A stretch of DNA of 64,000 nt from Kuschelorhynchus macadamiae (GCA_030620095.1 JAUTXW010001347.1:1-64000), one strand, 5' to 3'. Counted from the first letter of the stretch, positions 36,576 to 50,182 are shown. The notes: generated by a model from the letters alone, not told the origin. Numbers and translations are program-made.

Positions 36576-37919
36576 TTACAAAACGAAAAAGTTACATATG
36601 GTGTTAAACTTAACTAAGGAGTGACTGGATGTTGAAGCGTGGCACGGCATGTCGTCAGCATACTTTTCATAAGATGGTACGTAACCACTGAGTGCTAATC
36701 GCAAACATGATGACATATGATCGTCAGTTAGTCGATTGCGATATTTTGACTTAATTATCTTCATTTCAGAAAATGCAGACTCGCACAAGTAAGTTGACCC
36801 AAACATTGCTGTCAGTTGAAGGGCGATTTGCCCTTGATTCGGATATTTATCTTCAGATATAAAACACCAGAAATTTGTATCAGATGCTGTTGCTTTGAGA
36901 TGTATATCTGATATAATCTGCACCAACTCATTTTCAACAGAACATGAGTTCATATTAAACTGACTTGCTATTTCAGTAGCTAATTCGTCAAAGTTTTTAC
37001 ATGAAAAAGGATAAGTCATAAATGATGCTACATTTGCCAATTTACTACAATCATAAAAACGCATTTCGAATTGTCCCAAAATATTTGATAATTCAGCCTC
37101 ATACGTATCATAATTCAACTGAGGAATCCTTGCTTTCAATGACGGAAAATGTTTCAGATCCTTTCTTTTCAGTTGATCTATCATAAGTTGCACTTTACTT
37201 TTGAATGCGTTTACTGCGCTAATCATCTCAATAACAGTTTTTCCTTTACCTTGAAGCTCCAAGTTAATGGTGTTTAAGTGCATTGTGATGTCGGTCAAAA
37301 GTGCCAAATCAGTCAGCCATTTTTCGTTTTTCAACATCTGAGTGTCATCACCTCTTTCGTCTAGAAAAGCAGTTATTTCGGGCAATAATTCTTGAAACCT
37401 TTCTAGGAATTTTCCGCGACTCAACCACCTGACGTCCGTGTGAAGAACTAAATCAGTGTGTTCAGCTGACTCCCTATCTTCCAACTGCAACTTAAAGAGC
37501 CGCCCTTGCAAGCTACGTGCACGGATGGAATTCACAATTTTTGTTGCAATGCCCATAATTTCCTCCGTGTTTAAAACTTTTGAACACAGAGCTTGTTGAT
37601 GTATAATGCAATGGATTGAAAAAAATGAAGGGAAATCTTCATTAGATCGACACAATGCCACAAAACCGTTTTTGTTTCCAGTCATTGCTGGTGCTCCATC
37701 GGTTGTAATGCACACTAATTTATATATTGGTAGCTTGTAGTTTTTTACAAAATTGAAGAAAAAGTCATATATATTTTCGCCACGGGTCTTCTCCTTCAGA
37801 GGAATGATTGTCAAAAATTCTTCCATAGCCAACATGTCATTGAATACCATCCGAATAAAAATACACAGCTGGGCAGTGTCTGTCATATCGGTAGATTCGT
37901 CGAACTGTAAAGAAAATTA
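36576..37919 (-). pseudogene. hAT transposase (ZBED5/GTF2IRD2-like), catalytic part
   Basis: A long open frame from 37886 (436 aa) starts within LQFDESTDMTDTAQLCIFIR, and a TAA lies just upstream (DIMECT*FSLQFDEST). It contains LVCITTDGAPAMTGNKNGF, FSIHCIIHQQALCSKVL, TDVRWLSRGKFLERF and the C-terminal dimerisation region FGSTYLCESAFSEMKIIKSK followed by YRNRLTDDHM. DxxPAM-type, CxxH and the W/H elements match hAT transposases close to the ZBED5 and GTF2IRD2 group. It is broken between this part and the BED finger by stops. Confidence 0.85.
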
Positions 37920-38229
37920 TGTACATTCCATGATATCATTTTTTAGTTTATCTGCCATGTAACAGTCGGACGAGATAACTGAAGTTCTCTAATAGCAGAC
38001 ATGATTTCTGTTTTATTTTTAAAATCTCCAAATAAAGTTTCACCCGCTTCAATAAATGCTTCCTTCACAAATCGCGCGATCCATCTTCGAATGGTTTCTT
38101 GTGTTTCGCCAATATATGAGATATTTTAAATGACGCGATCGTAGCAGCTTTTGATTGTTTGGCTGGTCTTGTGAACATGGTTTGTTCTTTTTTCAAACAA
38201 CATATCAAATCACGTACTTTTCGTTTTCT

Positions 38230-38430
38230 TTATTCACTCTGTTGCGGAAAATCCTTTTCATAGTTTTTATGAACCGTTTTATGATGCCTCTCTAAGTTAC
38301 CACGCTTAGGTATTGCAACTGACGCACGACAAATAAGACAAATGCACTTATCCTTCACCATACAAAACAAAAATTCTTCCTCCCTATCGTTATTAAAATG
38401 ATACGTTTTAGATTTCTTCGCTGCACTCAT
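38230..38430 (-). pseudogene. BED-type zinc finger of the hAT transposase
   Basis: 66 aa from MSAAKKSKTYHFNNDREEE. The zinc ligands are in CLICRASVAI and RHHKTVHKNYE (C-x2-C and H..H). It is the DNA-binding start of the hAT transposase, separated from the catalytic frame by about 300 bp with stops. Confidence 0.8.
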
Positions 38431-38810
38431 TTTGTACTATTTAGTAATAAACTTTGTATCGACGTAGTATTGTCTTCAAGTTGCAATTCAGAATGACTCC
38501 AATTCCTGCAGGCGCAACATTTATATCGGCGTGAGCGTGAACGAAAGTCTCGAATGGTCCCATCAAACGCGCCGCCCGAAATTTCTAGAAAAGCGGCAAG
38601 AATAAAAAACGCGGCTTTTCTTTGATAAGTACCGCGCGTTCCTTTGATAAAGCCGCCTTTTGCCGCTAGCAGAGTGTTATTTTGTTACGTAATAAATTTT
38701 TGTAGTTTAGTTAAGTACCTACTTATTAAAAAAATGTTTCATCTCGAGATCTACTCAAAAAGAACTCGCAATCGACTAGTCGATCGCGATAGACCGTTTG
38801 AGCACCCCTG

Positions 38811-38985
38811 GCTTAGAGCCTCTGATATAACAGTTATTGTTATTGGTTTTACGATGCTCAACTGAGTGTTTCTTTAAAATTTTTCGCTCGGCTCGCTGTT
38901 GGTGGGTTAAGTCGTGAATGAAGGTAATACCAGTGCCCTTTAGCTTTTTGACGTCTTTAAAAATAGACCTCTTTTTTTTAGATTT
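38811..38985 (-). pseudogene. LINE-associated coding fragment
   Basis: The minus strand reads KKLKGTGITFIHDLTHQQRA, ERKILKKHS and NCYIRGSK. This resembles a common insect LINE ORF segment (LKGTGI..DLT..QR.ER..L..H). Short and tentative. It adjoins the hAT right end. Confidence 0.45.
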
Positions 38986-39198
38986 AGATTAATAAACCTT
39001 GATTCGTCCGAAAAAATAATTGTCATTAGCGTGAACACCACCGTTATTTTAATTTTTTTTAAATGTTGTACTAGTCAAGGAGGGAGCCTCACGATCCGGA
39101 AAGCGTTCCTGGTTTAATCTTTCGGCGTCTCTGGAATGTTTACGACATTTTCCATAAATAAGGAGCACGTCAATTTGATGTTCTCGTGAATAAGCCAT
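38986..39198 (-). pseudogene. transposase N-terminal fragment (DUF4817 type)
   Basis: From ATG at 39198 the minus strand reads MAYSREHQIDVLLIYGKCRK, then HSRDAERLNQERFPDREAPS and LTSTTFKKN before a stop. It then jumps to FSDESRFINLNL, a first-Asp motif. The middle is deleted. Confidence 0.75.
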
Positions 39199-40860
39199 AA
39201 TATTTATTTTCAAAACTGACTAGACCTACTTCTCAGTGTAAAAATGTAACGAAAGTTATCAGAAATATCAATACAAAATAGTACTTGTTTCGTTTCTGGT
39301 TAAATTTAATAAAAATCATGATGGCATCCTTATGCAGTTGTTTCCAAGGCCTACTTATCTTAGTTTAGTCATCTTATTGATGAAATACTAATCGTCAAAA
39401 TAAATACGATGTTTAAAAATCACGCCTTTGATATTTTCATTGATTGATAACGCACAGGTAAATATCCAGCGGACCATGATTTATCGTGGACTTATTCTTA
39501 AGTTTTTGCCTAATTTAAGGCCGGTTTGTTTTAAAACTGTTACAAATTTAATACTGATTTGTTGCTACTATTGATGCTAGAGATTTCTATATAGCCCAAC
39601 GCCCGGGGTTGACGCCCTTGGTCTCGCATAACCCCCACAGTTACCAGTCTATGACATACTACTGCATCTGATTGGCGGGTTAAATTCGTATATATATGAA
39701 GCATAACAATACAGAACCCCGAACCACATATTGATGCGTGCGTTCTAATTAAACTACGACACGAGCAGTTGATGTGGTTAATTTATTTGTATCTACCTGG
39801 TGGACTGTTTATTCGAAGTATGGTTCGACTTAAAAAAAAAAGGCTCCTCTTGTTCTATTTTTATATTTTCATTTTAACTTTAATATTTTATCCGCACGTT
39901 GTTCGAAGCGTGCCATAGCTATTTTTTTATTACTACGTCTATGCCTTTTCACTTTTACCTCGTGTGTGCACGATAAAAAGTAACGGCAATCCTCCTTGTG
40001 CCAGTTAATCATTCGTTGCGATCGATTAAAAACAAATAAAAAGAATCTCTACGTAACACGTCTTACAATGTGTAATTACAACGTTTTTTTAAGTAAAAAT
40101 ACCTCGGTAATTATTAACATATTTGTTTGCAATATAAGCACAGTGCTATCATGCGGGAAATGTACTGTTAAAAACGAACAAAAAGCAGGCTATTTTACTG
40201 TTTTCCTTAATTATGTAAAAATATACTAAAATGACGGTATTTATATAATCTCATTTTATATTTCATTTTAGCTTATATCGAATAGGTATGCTTGTTCGTA
40301 TCAAAAAAATTTGAGAAAAACTCTTCTAATGATTTATAACCCAATGTATCAAATTTGCAGCAAACGAAGCAGGGTTATAGAACTTAAAAAAAAAACAAAA
40401 GAAAATTACTAAATAACTAAAAATACATTATCATGTACTGTAAAAATATTACATATTTAACGAAGCTTGTTTCCATCACATATATAAACAAGTTCGCGCT
40501 CAATTGAACTTAAAGATAGAGTGCATGCATAGCCTTTTGCTCTGCTGAAAACGATTCCCGAAATACAATTTATACAAACAAATATGTCCTGCTAGAAGGA
40601 TCTACAATCTCAATGTCCATTTTTCTGCCAGAAGATTTAAACGTCCTGCTAGAGTACGAGTGTATTCCTGAAAAGAATAAGTAATAAGTAAAAGATTATA
40701 CGAAAGGACTCAAAATGAAGAAATTACTTCTTCAACATGATGAGCCTTGCCGGGGCATCTACCACGGTAGCAGAATGGCTCCTTGGTTCTGAAACAAATA
40801 GAGCGTCATGTTTTGATCGTTTCTTGATACATTGGAGTAAGTTCCTAATTTTGAGTTCTT
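39199..40860. other. intron sequence, nothing recognised
   Basis: AT-rich DNA with short open frames that resemble no known protein. No terminal repeats were spotted. Confidence 0.45.
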
Positions 40861-43212
<2,352 letters not shown>

Positions 43213-43248
43213 CAGAAAAAAACATGTTTATATAATTTTTTTTTTTAG

Positions 43249-43394
43249 TGAAACTGCCCTTCTAGTCGACCCTCAGAATACCTCAGCAGTGAGCAAACAG
43301 TTGATAGCATTAGTGGTGGGTCATGAGTTAGCTCACCAGTGGTTTGGAAATCTAGTAACGATGGAATGGTGGACGCATCTGTGGCTTAATGAAG
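43249..43394 (+). CDS. Psa: Psa internal exon with the zinc-binding HELAHQW motif
   Basis: Acceptor TTTTTTTTTTAG, donor GTAATCTACC. After completing Arg it encodes ETALLVDPQNTSAVSKQL, IALVVGHELAHQWFGNLVTM and EWWTHLWLNE. Both zinc His residues and the general-base Glu are in HELAHQW, and the third zinc ligand is the Glu of WLNE, so the complete HExxH-x18-E site lies in this one exon. Phase 2 in, phase 1 out, 146 bp. The acceptor lies about 37 bp after the end of the tandemly duplicated TA-rich block. Confidence 0.97.
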
Positions 43395-43467
43395 GTAATC
43401 TACCTAAAAAGTGCCCCTGTCTTTTACGCAGAATCTTATTGTATATGTATATTAAAAAAGTGTGACT

Positions 43468-43470
<3 letters not shown>

Positions 43471-43519
<49 letters not shown>
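43471..43519. repeat. (TA)n microsatellite
   Basis: A pure TA run about 75 bp after the zinc-site exon. Confidence 0.95.
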
Positions 43520-43523
<4 letters not shown>

Positions 43524-43629
43524 CAAAAAGCAAAAGGCTTAAGTTACAATGCAAAAATGAATATTCATAATGCAATTTATGATTTATACACGTCAAAGAC
43601 TAATATAATCCTTCAGAAACTTATTAATA

Positions 43630-44700
43630 TTATAGACTAAAAAATATCATCATCACTTAAAAAGTCCTCATCTTCTGAGTCGTCCTCAAATGGCGCAATG
43701 ATCATTGGTGCTATTTCGACATCTAGAACTCGTTCTCGATTCCACTAATCCCATATTAATTTCTGCGTATGTTCCATAGGTTTCTTCCAGAACTCCGGCG
43801 TAATATAATTTAATGAATCTTGCCAAACAGTTTGCACTTCATCTGATGTAAGACAATCGTTCACGTGTTTTTCGTAATATGATTTTGCCCCAGCCCATAT
43901 TAATTCTATTGCGTTAAACTGGCAATGGTATGGCGGCAGTCCTAAAACCTCATGTCCATTTTCCCGTAATATTTCATCTACGGCCTATATTGTTGGTTTT
44001 TTAATAGATTTTGCCATTAAAAGAAGTTCTAGTTGCAGCATATTGGGTAAAGGATTTTCTTTTTGTTTTATTAGCCAGTCACAAATATCACTTTTTTTCC
44101 AGGATGAAGTAGGTTGTTTATTTAAGATTCTTGAATGACAAGATGCATTGTCCAGAATGATTAAAGATGGAGCATCTAAATTTGGAATCAGTTGTTCTTT
44201 TAACCACTTTTCAAACAGTTCTCAATTCATATTATCATGGTAGTCCATACTTTTGGATGTCGAAGAAAACAGTAAACTTGCACCTGGCAGAAATCCTCTT
44301 GAAGAACCTGCATGCAAAATGATGAACCGTTTTTACGTCCCACATCCCTTTTTTCTATTGACACTTTTTACCTACTCGTCCTGCCGAGATTTCAAACCAC
44401 TTCCATTAGAAAATAGCCAAGTCTCGTCTAAAAATACCACTTTTCTAAATTTTGAATTAACATTTTCCGTGTATTTCTTTAAAAACTGGATACGCTGACT
44501 TGCTATATGTGGCAACTCGCATAAAAATCTTGGATTACAGTTTTTTTTATATCGAAAACCCAACATTTTTAATAATTTTGATAACGATCTTTTAAAACTT
44601 GAAGGGTTATATTAGTTTTTGATGTGTATAAATCGTAAATTGCATTACGAACATCGATTTTTACATTGTCACTTCTGTCTTTGGCTTTTTTCGTGTACAT
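43630..44700 (-). pseudogene. DD82E-like transposase, second subfamily, dead
   Basis: Piecing the minus-strand frames gives FRYKKNCNPRFLCELPHIAS, FRKVVFLDETWLFSNGSG (first Asp), PNLDAPSLIILDNASCHS (second Asp), then LGLPPYHCQFNAIELIWAGA (Glu; about 81-82 residues after the second Asp, counting one stop), EFWKKPMEHTQKLI and the acidic end FEDDSEDEDFLSDDDIF. Several stops and frameshifts. It is related to, but well diverged from, the intact copy at 15780. No terminal repeats were identified. Confidence 0.8.
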
Positions 44701-45072
44701 TTCTTAATCTTCTTCGGTAGTAAATTATGGTTTTGCTACTGTCTTCTGGATATTGGCCGGTGAATTTTCATTTTCGTAATATTTTATTAGATTTAATACC
44801 ATTTTTTTTCGCTTGTGGATGCAAAAGACCCGAAAATTGTTTTCTATCAATCATTTTGTCACTGACTTGTCAATCTGACTTTGAAGTGACATCGCTCAAA
44901 GATTTTTGCAACTGCTGGTATTTATATGTTTATCCTCTTTTTTCATATGAAAATATCATAGGTCTTAAAAGTTTGTCGTTGATAAATCGTATGACCCGCA
45001 CGATAACACTACTTTTGACTATACCACTACTATTGCTTATTAAATTAAATTTTTTTTTTATTTTATTTTTCG
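44701..45072. other. intron end before the damaged exon
   Basis: T-rich. There is a polypyrimidine tract at 45044-45070, but no AG between about 44980 and 45120 at the position needed. No alternative copy of the exon was found in this intron. Confidence 0.6.
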
Positions 45073-45181
45073 GATATGGGTCCTTTGTGTAATTCTTATG
45101 TGTGAACTACCTCTTTCCTGAGTATGATATTTGGACTCAGTTTGTAAACGACTCGTATATAAAGGCATTAGAATTAGACAG
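45073..45181 (+). pseudogene. Psa: Psa internal exon, damaged (stop codon and lost acceptor)
   Basis: The frame fits the neighbours exactly (phase 1 in, phase 2 out, 109 bp, good donor GTAAGTGATA) and reads, after Gly, YGSFV*FLCVNYLFPEYDIW, TQFVNDSYIKALELD. The family has GFAS(F/W)(V/I)E at the start. Here Glu is TAA (45090-45092), FA is YG, and the intron ends CG (45071-45072) instead of AG. The remaining 29 codons look normal. All changes fall in the first 20 bp. Skipping the exon would shift the frame. Either this allele is dead, or the base calls are wrong, or an unseen replacement exon is used. Confidence 0.85.
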
Positions 45182-45245
45182 GTAAGTGATATTAAAGGAA
45201 TATAGAACGAAAACTCTCACGGTTTTGGTCTATCAAGAAATCATC

Positions 45246-45466
45246 GTTCTTGGGATTAGACAGTGTCTTCAGAGATATTTACTCCACGAAATCATCACAA
45301 TTGGAAACCGCTCTTAACAATGGCCCCTGGTTCAATAAACACAAGTCGGGTGCAAAAGCCCGCCTGAGTCTCTCCGAGCGTTCTCGTGAAGTAAAGATCC
45401 CTGAAGATGTGCAATCCAAGACGAAACTTCGGACGGTAATTCCAGTTTAACTCGAATCCCAAGAAC
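45246..45466. repeat. possible MITE with 12-bp inverted ends
   Basis: GTTCTTGGGATT (45246-45257) is mirrored exactly by AATCCCAAGAAC (45455-45466). The 200 bp between are less AT-rich than the surroundings and hold a 66-aa open frame (45250-45450) that I do not recognise. It lies within a 336-bp aminopeptidase intron. Confidence 0.5.
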
Positions 45467-45517
45467 CATTAATTTTTTAAAGGAGTGTTTTTATGTTGTG
45501 ACTCAATTTTGTTTCAG

Positions 45518-45655
45518 TTTAAACAATTCACATCCGATTGAAGTTCCCGTTGGAAATCCTTCAGAGATTGATGAAATTTTTGACGATATCAGCTACAATA
45601 AAGGGGCTAGTGTGATTAGGATGCTGCATCACTATATCGGCGACGAAGACTTTAG
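45518..45655 (+). CDS. Psa: Psa internal exon with the catalytic tyrosine
   Basis: Acceptor TTTTGTTTCAG, donor GTAATGTTTG. After completing Ser it encodes LNNSHPIEVPVGNPSEIDEI and FDDISYNKGASVIRMLHHYI, ending GDEDF. The Tyr in DISYNKGASV corresponds to the transition-state-stabilising tyrosine of M1 peptidases. Phase 2 in and out, 138 bp. Well conserved, in contrast to the damaged exon 336 bp upstream. Confidence 0.97.
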
Positions 45656-45985
45656 GTAATGTTTGGAATTCCGGAATCTTAAATTGTTTTTAATTTAACA
45701 AATATTTGGCGTTAAAAGTTTGGCAGATAATTTATCTCATGAAAACATGAAAGAAAAGATCACATAATTTAATTAAAATGTTAATTTTTTTTTCGTTTTT
45801 TTGATGCATCTCGTACATTCAGAAATATATTTAAAGAAAATTTATATTACATTTTAGAAAAATTTACAGGGTATTATTTTTTTTCTGGGTTCCTTGACCC
45901 CGCTGGTTTTGACGATGATGGTTGATGGCCCAGGTTTGATTAAATTAGAACGTTTTTTTATTACAATTTTTCGAAAATTATCTAA
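45656..45985. other. intron sequence, nothing recognised
   Basis: AT-rich, no ORF or repeat recognised. Confidence 0.4.
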
Positions 45986-45989
45986 AAAT

Positions 45990-46125
45990 TAAAATTTAAA
46001 AAGTTAACTTGTTTTCGCTGGGATTCGAACCCAGGACCTCCCACGGTCAAAGGTGCATGGTTTTGACCATTAATTCACCAAGACCATGAGCTTAACAACA
46101 AACTACGACAATTTAAGTTATTCTA
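45990..46125 (-). repeat. tRNA-derived SINE, copy 2
   Basis: Minus strand: 5' border TAAATTGTCGTA, an A-box-like stretch (GGTGAATTAATGG, about 46068-46080), B-box GGGTTCGAATCCC (about 46019-46032), then AACAAGTTAAC. The arrangement and borders are those of the copy at 10660-10792. A full tRNA fold is not supported. Confidence 0.72.
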
Positions 46126-46196
46126 TTTTCTGTTAGTGGCTTTTTACAGTATTGTTGAATAAAGAGTTATTAATTTGGTTAGAATTTAGAGCGCCA

Positions 46197-46490
46197 TTAG
46201 TTATTTGGTCTCTTTTTTTGACGACATTTATATATAATATTCCACATGGCTTTTGATTTATTTGTGCTAGACCTAATATAGTGTTTGGTAGTTTCTTTTT
46301 TGCCTCCAGCAATGTTCTTTCTATATATTTTTCTGAACTTATATTGTAAATGTATTGACCATTTATAAAATACCACCTCCCTTGACGCCTTTGTTAGCAT
46401 TCTGGAAAATAATGCGTAACAAAAAAGTTGTAAACATTGATTTGTAGGTTTTAAATATGCTATTAAACAATATACAGGCTCTGTCACAAA
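46197..46490 (-). pseudogene. LINE linker fragment
   Basis: A 96-aa minus-strand frame containing KETTKHYIRSSTNKSKAMWN, typical of the region between endonuclease and reverse transcriptase in jockey/CR1-like elements (SSNKTK..W). No catalytic parts remain. Confidence 0.6.
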
Positions 46491-46494
46491 AAGT

Positions 46495-46900
46495 TACCAA
46501 TCAAAGGAATTTTTTATTTATGAAATAACATACTAATCTAAAGCGTTTTATTACAGCACGAACAAAAATGATAACATCAATCACACCTTATATTTCCCTC
46601 ATCGTCTGTAGGCATTCTGCAATTATGCAATGGCGTTTTCTATAAATCTGATACAAATTATCAATTTCATGAGTAATCAAATTTTTTTTTGTTCATTAAA
46701 TTTTTCAAATGTGCCCATAGAAAGTTATCCATCGGCGTCATATCAGGACTATTTGCAGGCCAATGAATAACCCCGTTCGCCCAATTCATTCTTCATCACT
46801 TTGATCCACAATATTTTTCACTTGTTGAACAGTACGAGGAGTTGCATCATCCCGGAAAATTAATTTCCGATACTGACCAAGACTGATATATTTATAAAAT
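46495..46900 (-). pseudogene. mariner-like transposase C-terminal fragment
   Basis: The minus strand reads QYRKLIFRDDATPRTVQQVK, an INWANGVIH-like stretch, then a frameshifted SPD-type box, NFLWAHLKNLMNKKN and YRKRHCIIAECLQTM. The middle Asp motif is changed (RDDATPR). Heavily degraded. Confidence 0.6.
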
Positions 46901-47397
46901 AAATCTTATTGTAATAAATAATACATATTTTTTATTTTCTGTATTTAAATAGAATGTAAGAGTAGCATTTTTGCTAAATGATCACACACACTTTTGATAC
47001 TTAAACTGCAAATATATTATCTTTCTCAGTGGCTTATATAAGACTTGCTTTGGGGGGGGGGGGGGGGGGGATTTGACAGGATGAAAATTTTCATAATGTA
47101 ACAACCAAAAAAAAGTCTACTTTATTTTAGCTGTAGATAAAAACTGGCTCTGGGAGGAGGGTTACCCTCCAATTTCAAAAAAAGGTCTTTATTTTATACC
47201 ATTTGTATCACTTTAGCTTAAATAAAAGTGGCTCTGGGAGGGGGGGGGGCTTTAACCTGCAAGCTTCCCCCTTATATACGCCACTGATCTTTCTAGAAAA
47301 TTAATTACAGGTTTGATGCAAATCATTGAGTCCTTAGGTTTAAATAAGTCCTTCGTTGAACATGAGTATTACTTTACTCGGTGTGTTTTTTTTTAAG
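46901..47397. other. intron with G-run and GCCACTG motif
   Basis: A run of about 18 G at 47052-47070, followed by two GGCTCTGGGAGG motifs and CCCCTTATATACGCCACTG (about 47268-47286), the inverse of the motif at about 5691-5711. Probably a dispersed repeat. No gene. Confidence 0.5.
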
Positions 47398-47564
47398 GAA
47401 AGGGATGCATGTCTATTTAACCAAGCACCAGTACAAAAACACATTTACCGAAGACTTGTGGGAGGCGTTAGAGGAAGCCAGTAAGAAACCCGTTGGCGAG
47501 GTCATGTCGACTTGGACCAAACAGATGGGATTCCCGCAAGTTGCCGTTACCACTAAACCGTATG
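47398..47564 (+). CDS. Psa: Psa internal exon (TEDLWEALEEAS)
   Basis: Acceptor TTTTTTTTTAAG, donor GTAAGAAAAT. After completing Arg it encodes KGMHVYLTKHQYKNTFTEDL, WEALEEASKKPVGEVMSTWT and KQMGFPQVAVTTKP. The TEDLW and TWTKQMGFP strings are typical of puromycin-sensitive aminopeptidases and end the thermolysin-like catalytic domain. Phase 2 in, phase 1 out, 167 bp. Confidence 0.97.
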
Positions 47565-47851
47565 GTAAGAAAATATTAATTCTGAGGTTTCTTGTTTGTT
47601 AATAGGTATTGTTTCGAAATCAGATTCTTATTTCTGCCGAGGAATGGGGTGTAGAACATTTTATGATATTTATAATTTGTTTTATGATTTATAAGATGTA
47701 TAAACCTTTAAAGAACTGAATTTTTTTTAATGTAAGGAAGTAGCCGATGCACGCATCGGACAAGTGGTCCTTCAGAAACGTACTCTACGGAATGCTAAAC
47801 ATTCCAAATGGTACGAATTCGCAGAATAAAAAAAAAAGACTTGTATATATA

Positions 47852-50182
47852 CAGGGTGATTCATGAGGAAAAGTCAATACTTCAGGTACATATTCAGGAC
47901 CAAAAAATTAACATAAAACTCTATATAAATAAGTGTCCGCAAAGCCTTAGTTCTCGAGAGGGTGTTAAAGTTTTTATTTAATTTTCCTATTTTTTAAATA
48001 AAATCTATGATAACGAAAATAATGGAGTGAAGTATTAGTATTGCTCTTACTTGTAGGGGGCGCCACCTACATGTCTTTCTACTCTTTCGAACAATCACAA
48101 CTTTTTGGTACAGTTTTGTATTCCTTTTTTGAGTAAAACAAATTATTCCCTTGCCATTTCTATGTCAAAAAGGTATACCTGTTAAAAGTGGATACGAGCA
48201 ACCGTTTTCGAGATATTTGGATTTAAAACAGTTTCGGCGCATGTAATTTTTTATAGCAAAATTTTAAAAGTTTGTTATTTGGTCCAAATTTAAACGCATC
48301 TTGGCACAAAAGCTTTGAAATGAAAGACTAACACATTTTTTTAGGTGTGTATTCAGTGCCTCAGACATAAACTAAACAAAAGGTATTTAATTTTTATTAA
48401 AATTGTTATTATTAAGTTGTTTTTAATAAAATCTAGGTTACGTTTTATAATTTTCAAAAATTCCACCATTTGCTTCTAAGCACAGGTCAGCTCTATGGTG
48501 TATAGCTCGGGTTGCTCTGTGGATACATTCAGGCGCATTTCTTAGTGTTTGTGCTGCGTTTGTTATCTGATCCAATAATGCTTCTCTTGTATTTAGTTTA
48601 GTGGAATATACCAGTGATTTGAACCATCCCCAAAGACAATAATCCAAAGTATTAAGGTCTGGCGATCTAGGTGGCCAATTAAACGGACCTCCCCGACCAA
48701 TCCATCGGTTTGGAAAGTTTTGGTTTAAAAAAATCTCTTACAAGTAAACTGTAGTGTGCAGGGGCTCCATCATGCTGCAAATACATGTTTTGTCTTACAT
48801 TAAGGGGAACATCTTCTAATAGATTTCGCAAGTGATTTTCAAGAAAGTTTAAATATTTTTCTCCTGTAAGACTACTGTCGATTATAAATGGACCAATTAA
48901 ATGACCATTTAACATTCCACACCACACATTAATGCTAAATTTATGTTGGAAATTATGTTCTACTGTAGCGTGAGGATTTTCATAGGACCACCGGTGTTCA
49001 TTGTAAAGATTATACCACCACGCGTGAACTGTACTTCATTAGTGAACAAAACATACCTATACAACCTTCGATCTTCATTAATCCAGTTACAGAATTGCAT
49101 TCTCAACTCAAAATCACCCTCCTGCAAATGTTGAACCCGTTGTAAATGAAATAGGTATAAACAATTAATGTGAAGATTTCTCCAAGCAGACGATTGTGTA
49201 ATTTGATAAGTATCTGCAATCCGCCTAGTGCTTATGCTTGGATCATTTTCGACGGCATTGAGTATAGCCTCTTCTACTTCAACGTTGGGTCCCGATTCCC
49301 TTTCAGATACAATTTTCGCACTTGGAAAGATCCCAGATTCTCCAGCAGTAGTCAAAACTTGTTGAAAAACTCTTCTATCTGGCACCCTTCTATCTGGAAA
49401 ACGACGCTGGTACTCCGCGACTGCTTGAATTGCGACCCCATTGCAGAAGCCATAGACGAATATCATATCTGCATATTCACGATGCGAGAATATCACAGGC
49501 ATAATGACGTATTTACATCTAAAGTTGATCTAAAGTTGAGTAAATGATTATTGTCAGATAATAAAAGTTATGAACAGAAATTGACAGTGACAAAATTTGA
49601 TCTTATTATTAACTGACGTTACTATTGCTAAGTAACAGGAAAAACGATGAGAACACCAACCAGCAGTTGTTCTGTCAGGCAAGGCACACTTCTATTTTCT
49701 TACAATACATGCATACTTTATGTGAATTTGATAAAAAAAATCACATGCGCCGAAACTGTTTTAAATCCAAATATCTCGAAAACGGTTGCTCGTATCCACT
49801 TTTAACAGGTATACCTTTTTGACGTAGAAATGGCAAGGGGATAATTTGTTTTGCTCAAAAATGTAATACAAGACTGTACCAAAAAGTTATGATTGTTCGA
49901 AGAAGTGGAAAGACATGTAGGTGGCGCCCCCTACAAGTAAGAGCAATACTAATATTAGATTCGAATTTGTCATACCAAAAAACCCCCGTATATCAATTTT
50001 CACTCCATTATTTACATTATCATAGATTTTATTTAAAAAATAGGAAAATTAAATAAAAACTTTAACACCCTGTATCTCGAGAACTAAGGCCTTGCGGACA
50101 CTTATTTATATAGACTTTTATGTTTATTTTTTGGTCCTGAATATGTACCTGAAGTATTGACATTTCCTCATGAATCACCCTG
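47852..50182 (-). mobile_element. mariner-like transposon with ~350-bp inverted ends
   Basis: The ends CAGGGTGATTCATGAGGAAA and complement lie at TA. The arms match over 47852-48230 and about 49790-50182, with a short insertion (ATTAGATTCGAATTTGTC region) in the right arm. A dead minus-strand transposase lies between. Confidence 0.87.
48438..49502 (-). pseudogene. DD41D-group transposase, three frames
   Basis: The N-terminal part (49502-48960) starts MPVIFSHREYADMIFVYGFC (DUF4817 type). Its first catalytic Asp is Asn (YVLFTNEVQFTRGG). After a frameshift it continues VWCGMLNGHLIGPF to MYLQHDGAPAHYS (second Asp kept; 48679-48927), and after another frameshift WPPRSPDL.. to DYCLWGWFKSLVYS (48438-48660). 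Inactive by both point mutation and frameshifts. Confidence 0.85.

Larger units (their letters stand above)
36295..38810 (-). mobile_element. hAT transposon
   Basis: The inverted ends CAGGGGTGCTCAAAC are typical of hAT elements. The flanking 8-mers GTCTATAG and GCTTAGAG match at only five positions, so the target duplication is decayed or the flanks were rearranged. The transposase is on the minus strand. Confidence 0.87.

Noticed and set aside
36287..38818. Clean 8-bp target duplication for the hAT element
   Set aside because: GTCTATAG and GCTTAGAG share only five of eight bases, so no duplication is claimed.
44727..45092. Hydrophobic 121-aa ORF ending in the damaged exon
   Set aside because: Its composition reflects T-rich intron DNA; its end only overlaps the exon frame up to the TAA.
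47052..47070. G-run as quadruplex or regulatory site
   Set aside because: A single homopolymer run with no four-tract spacing; probably a repeat tail, and homopolymer length is unreliable.
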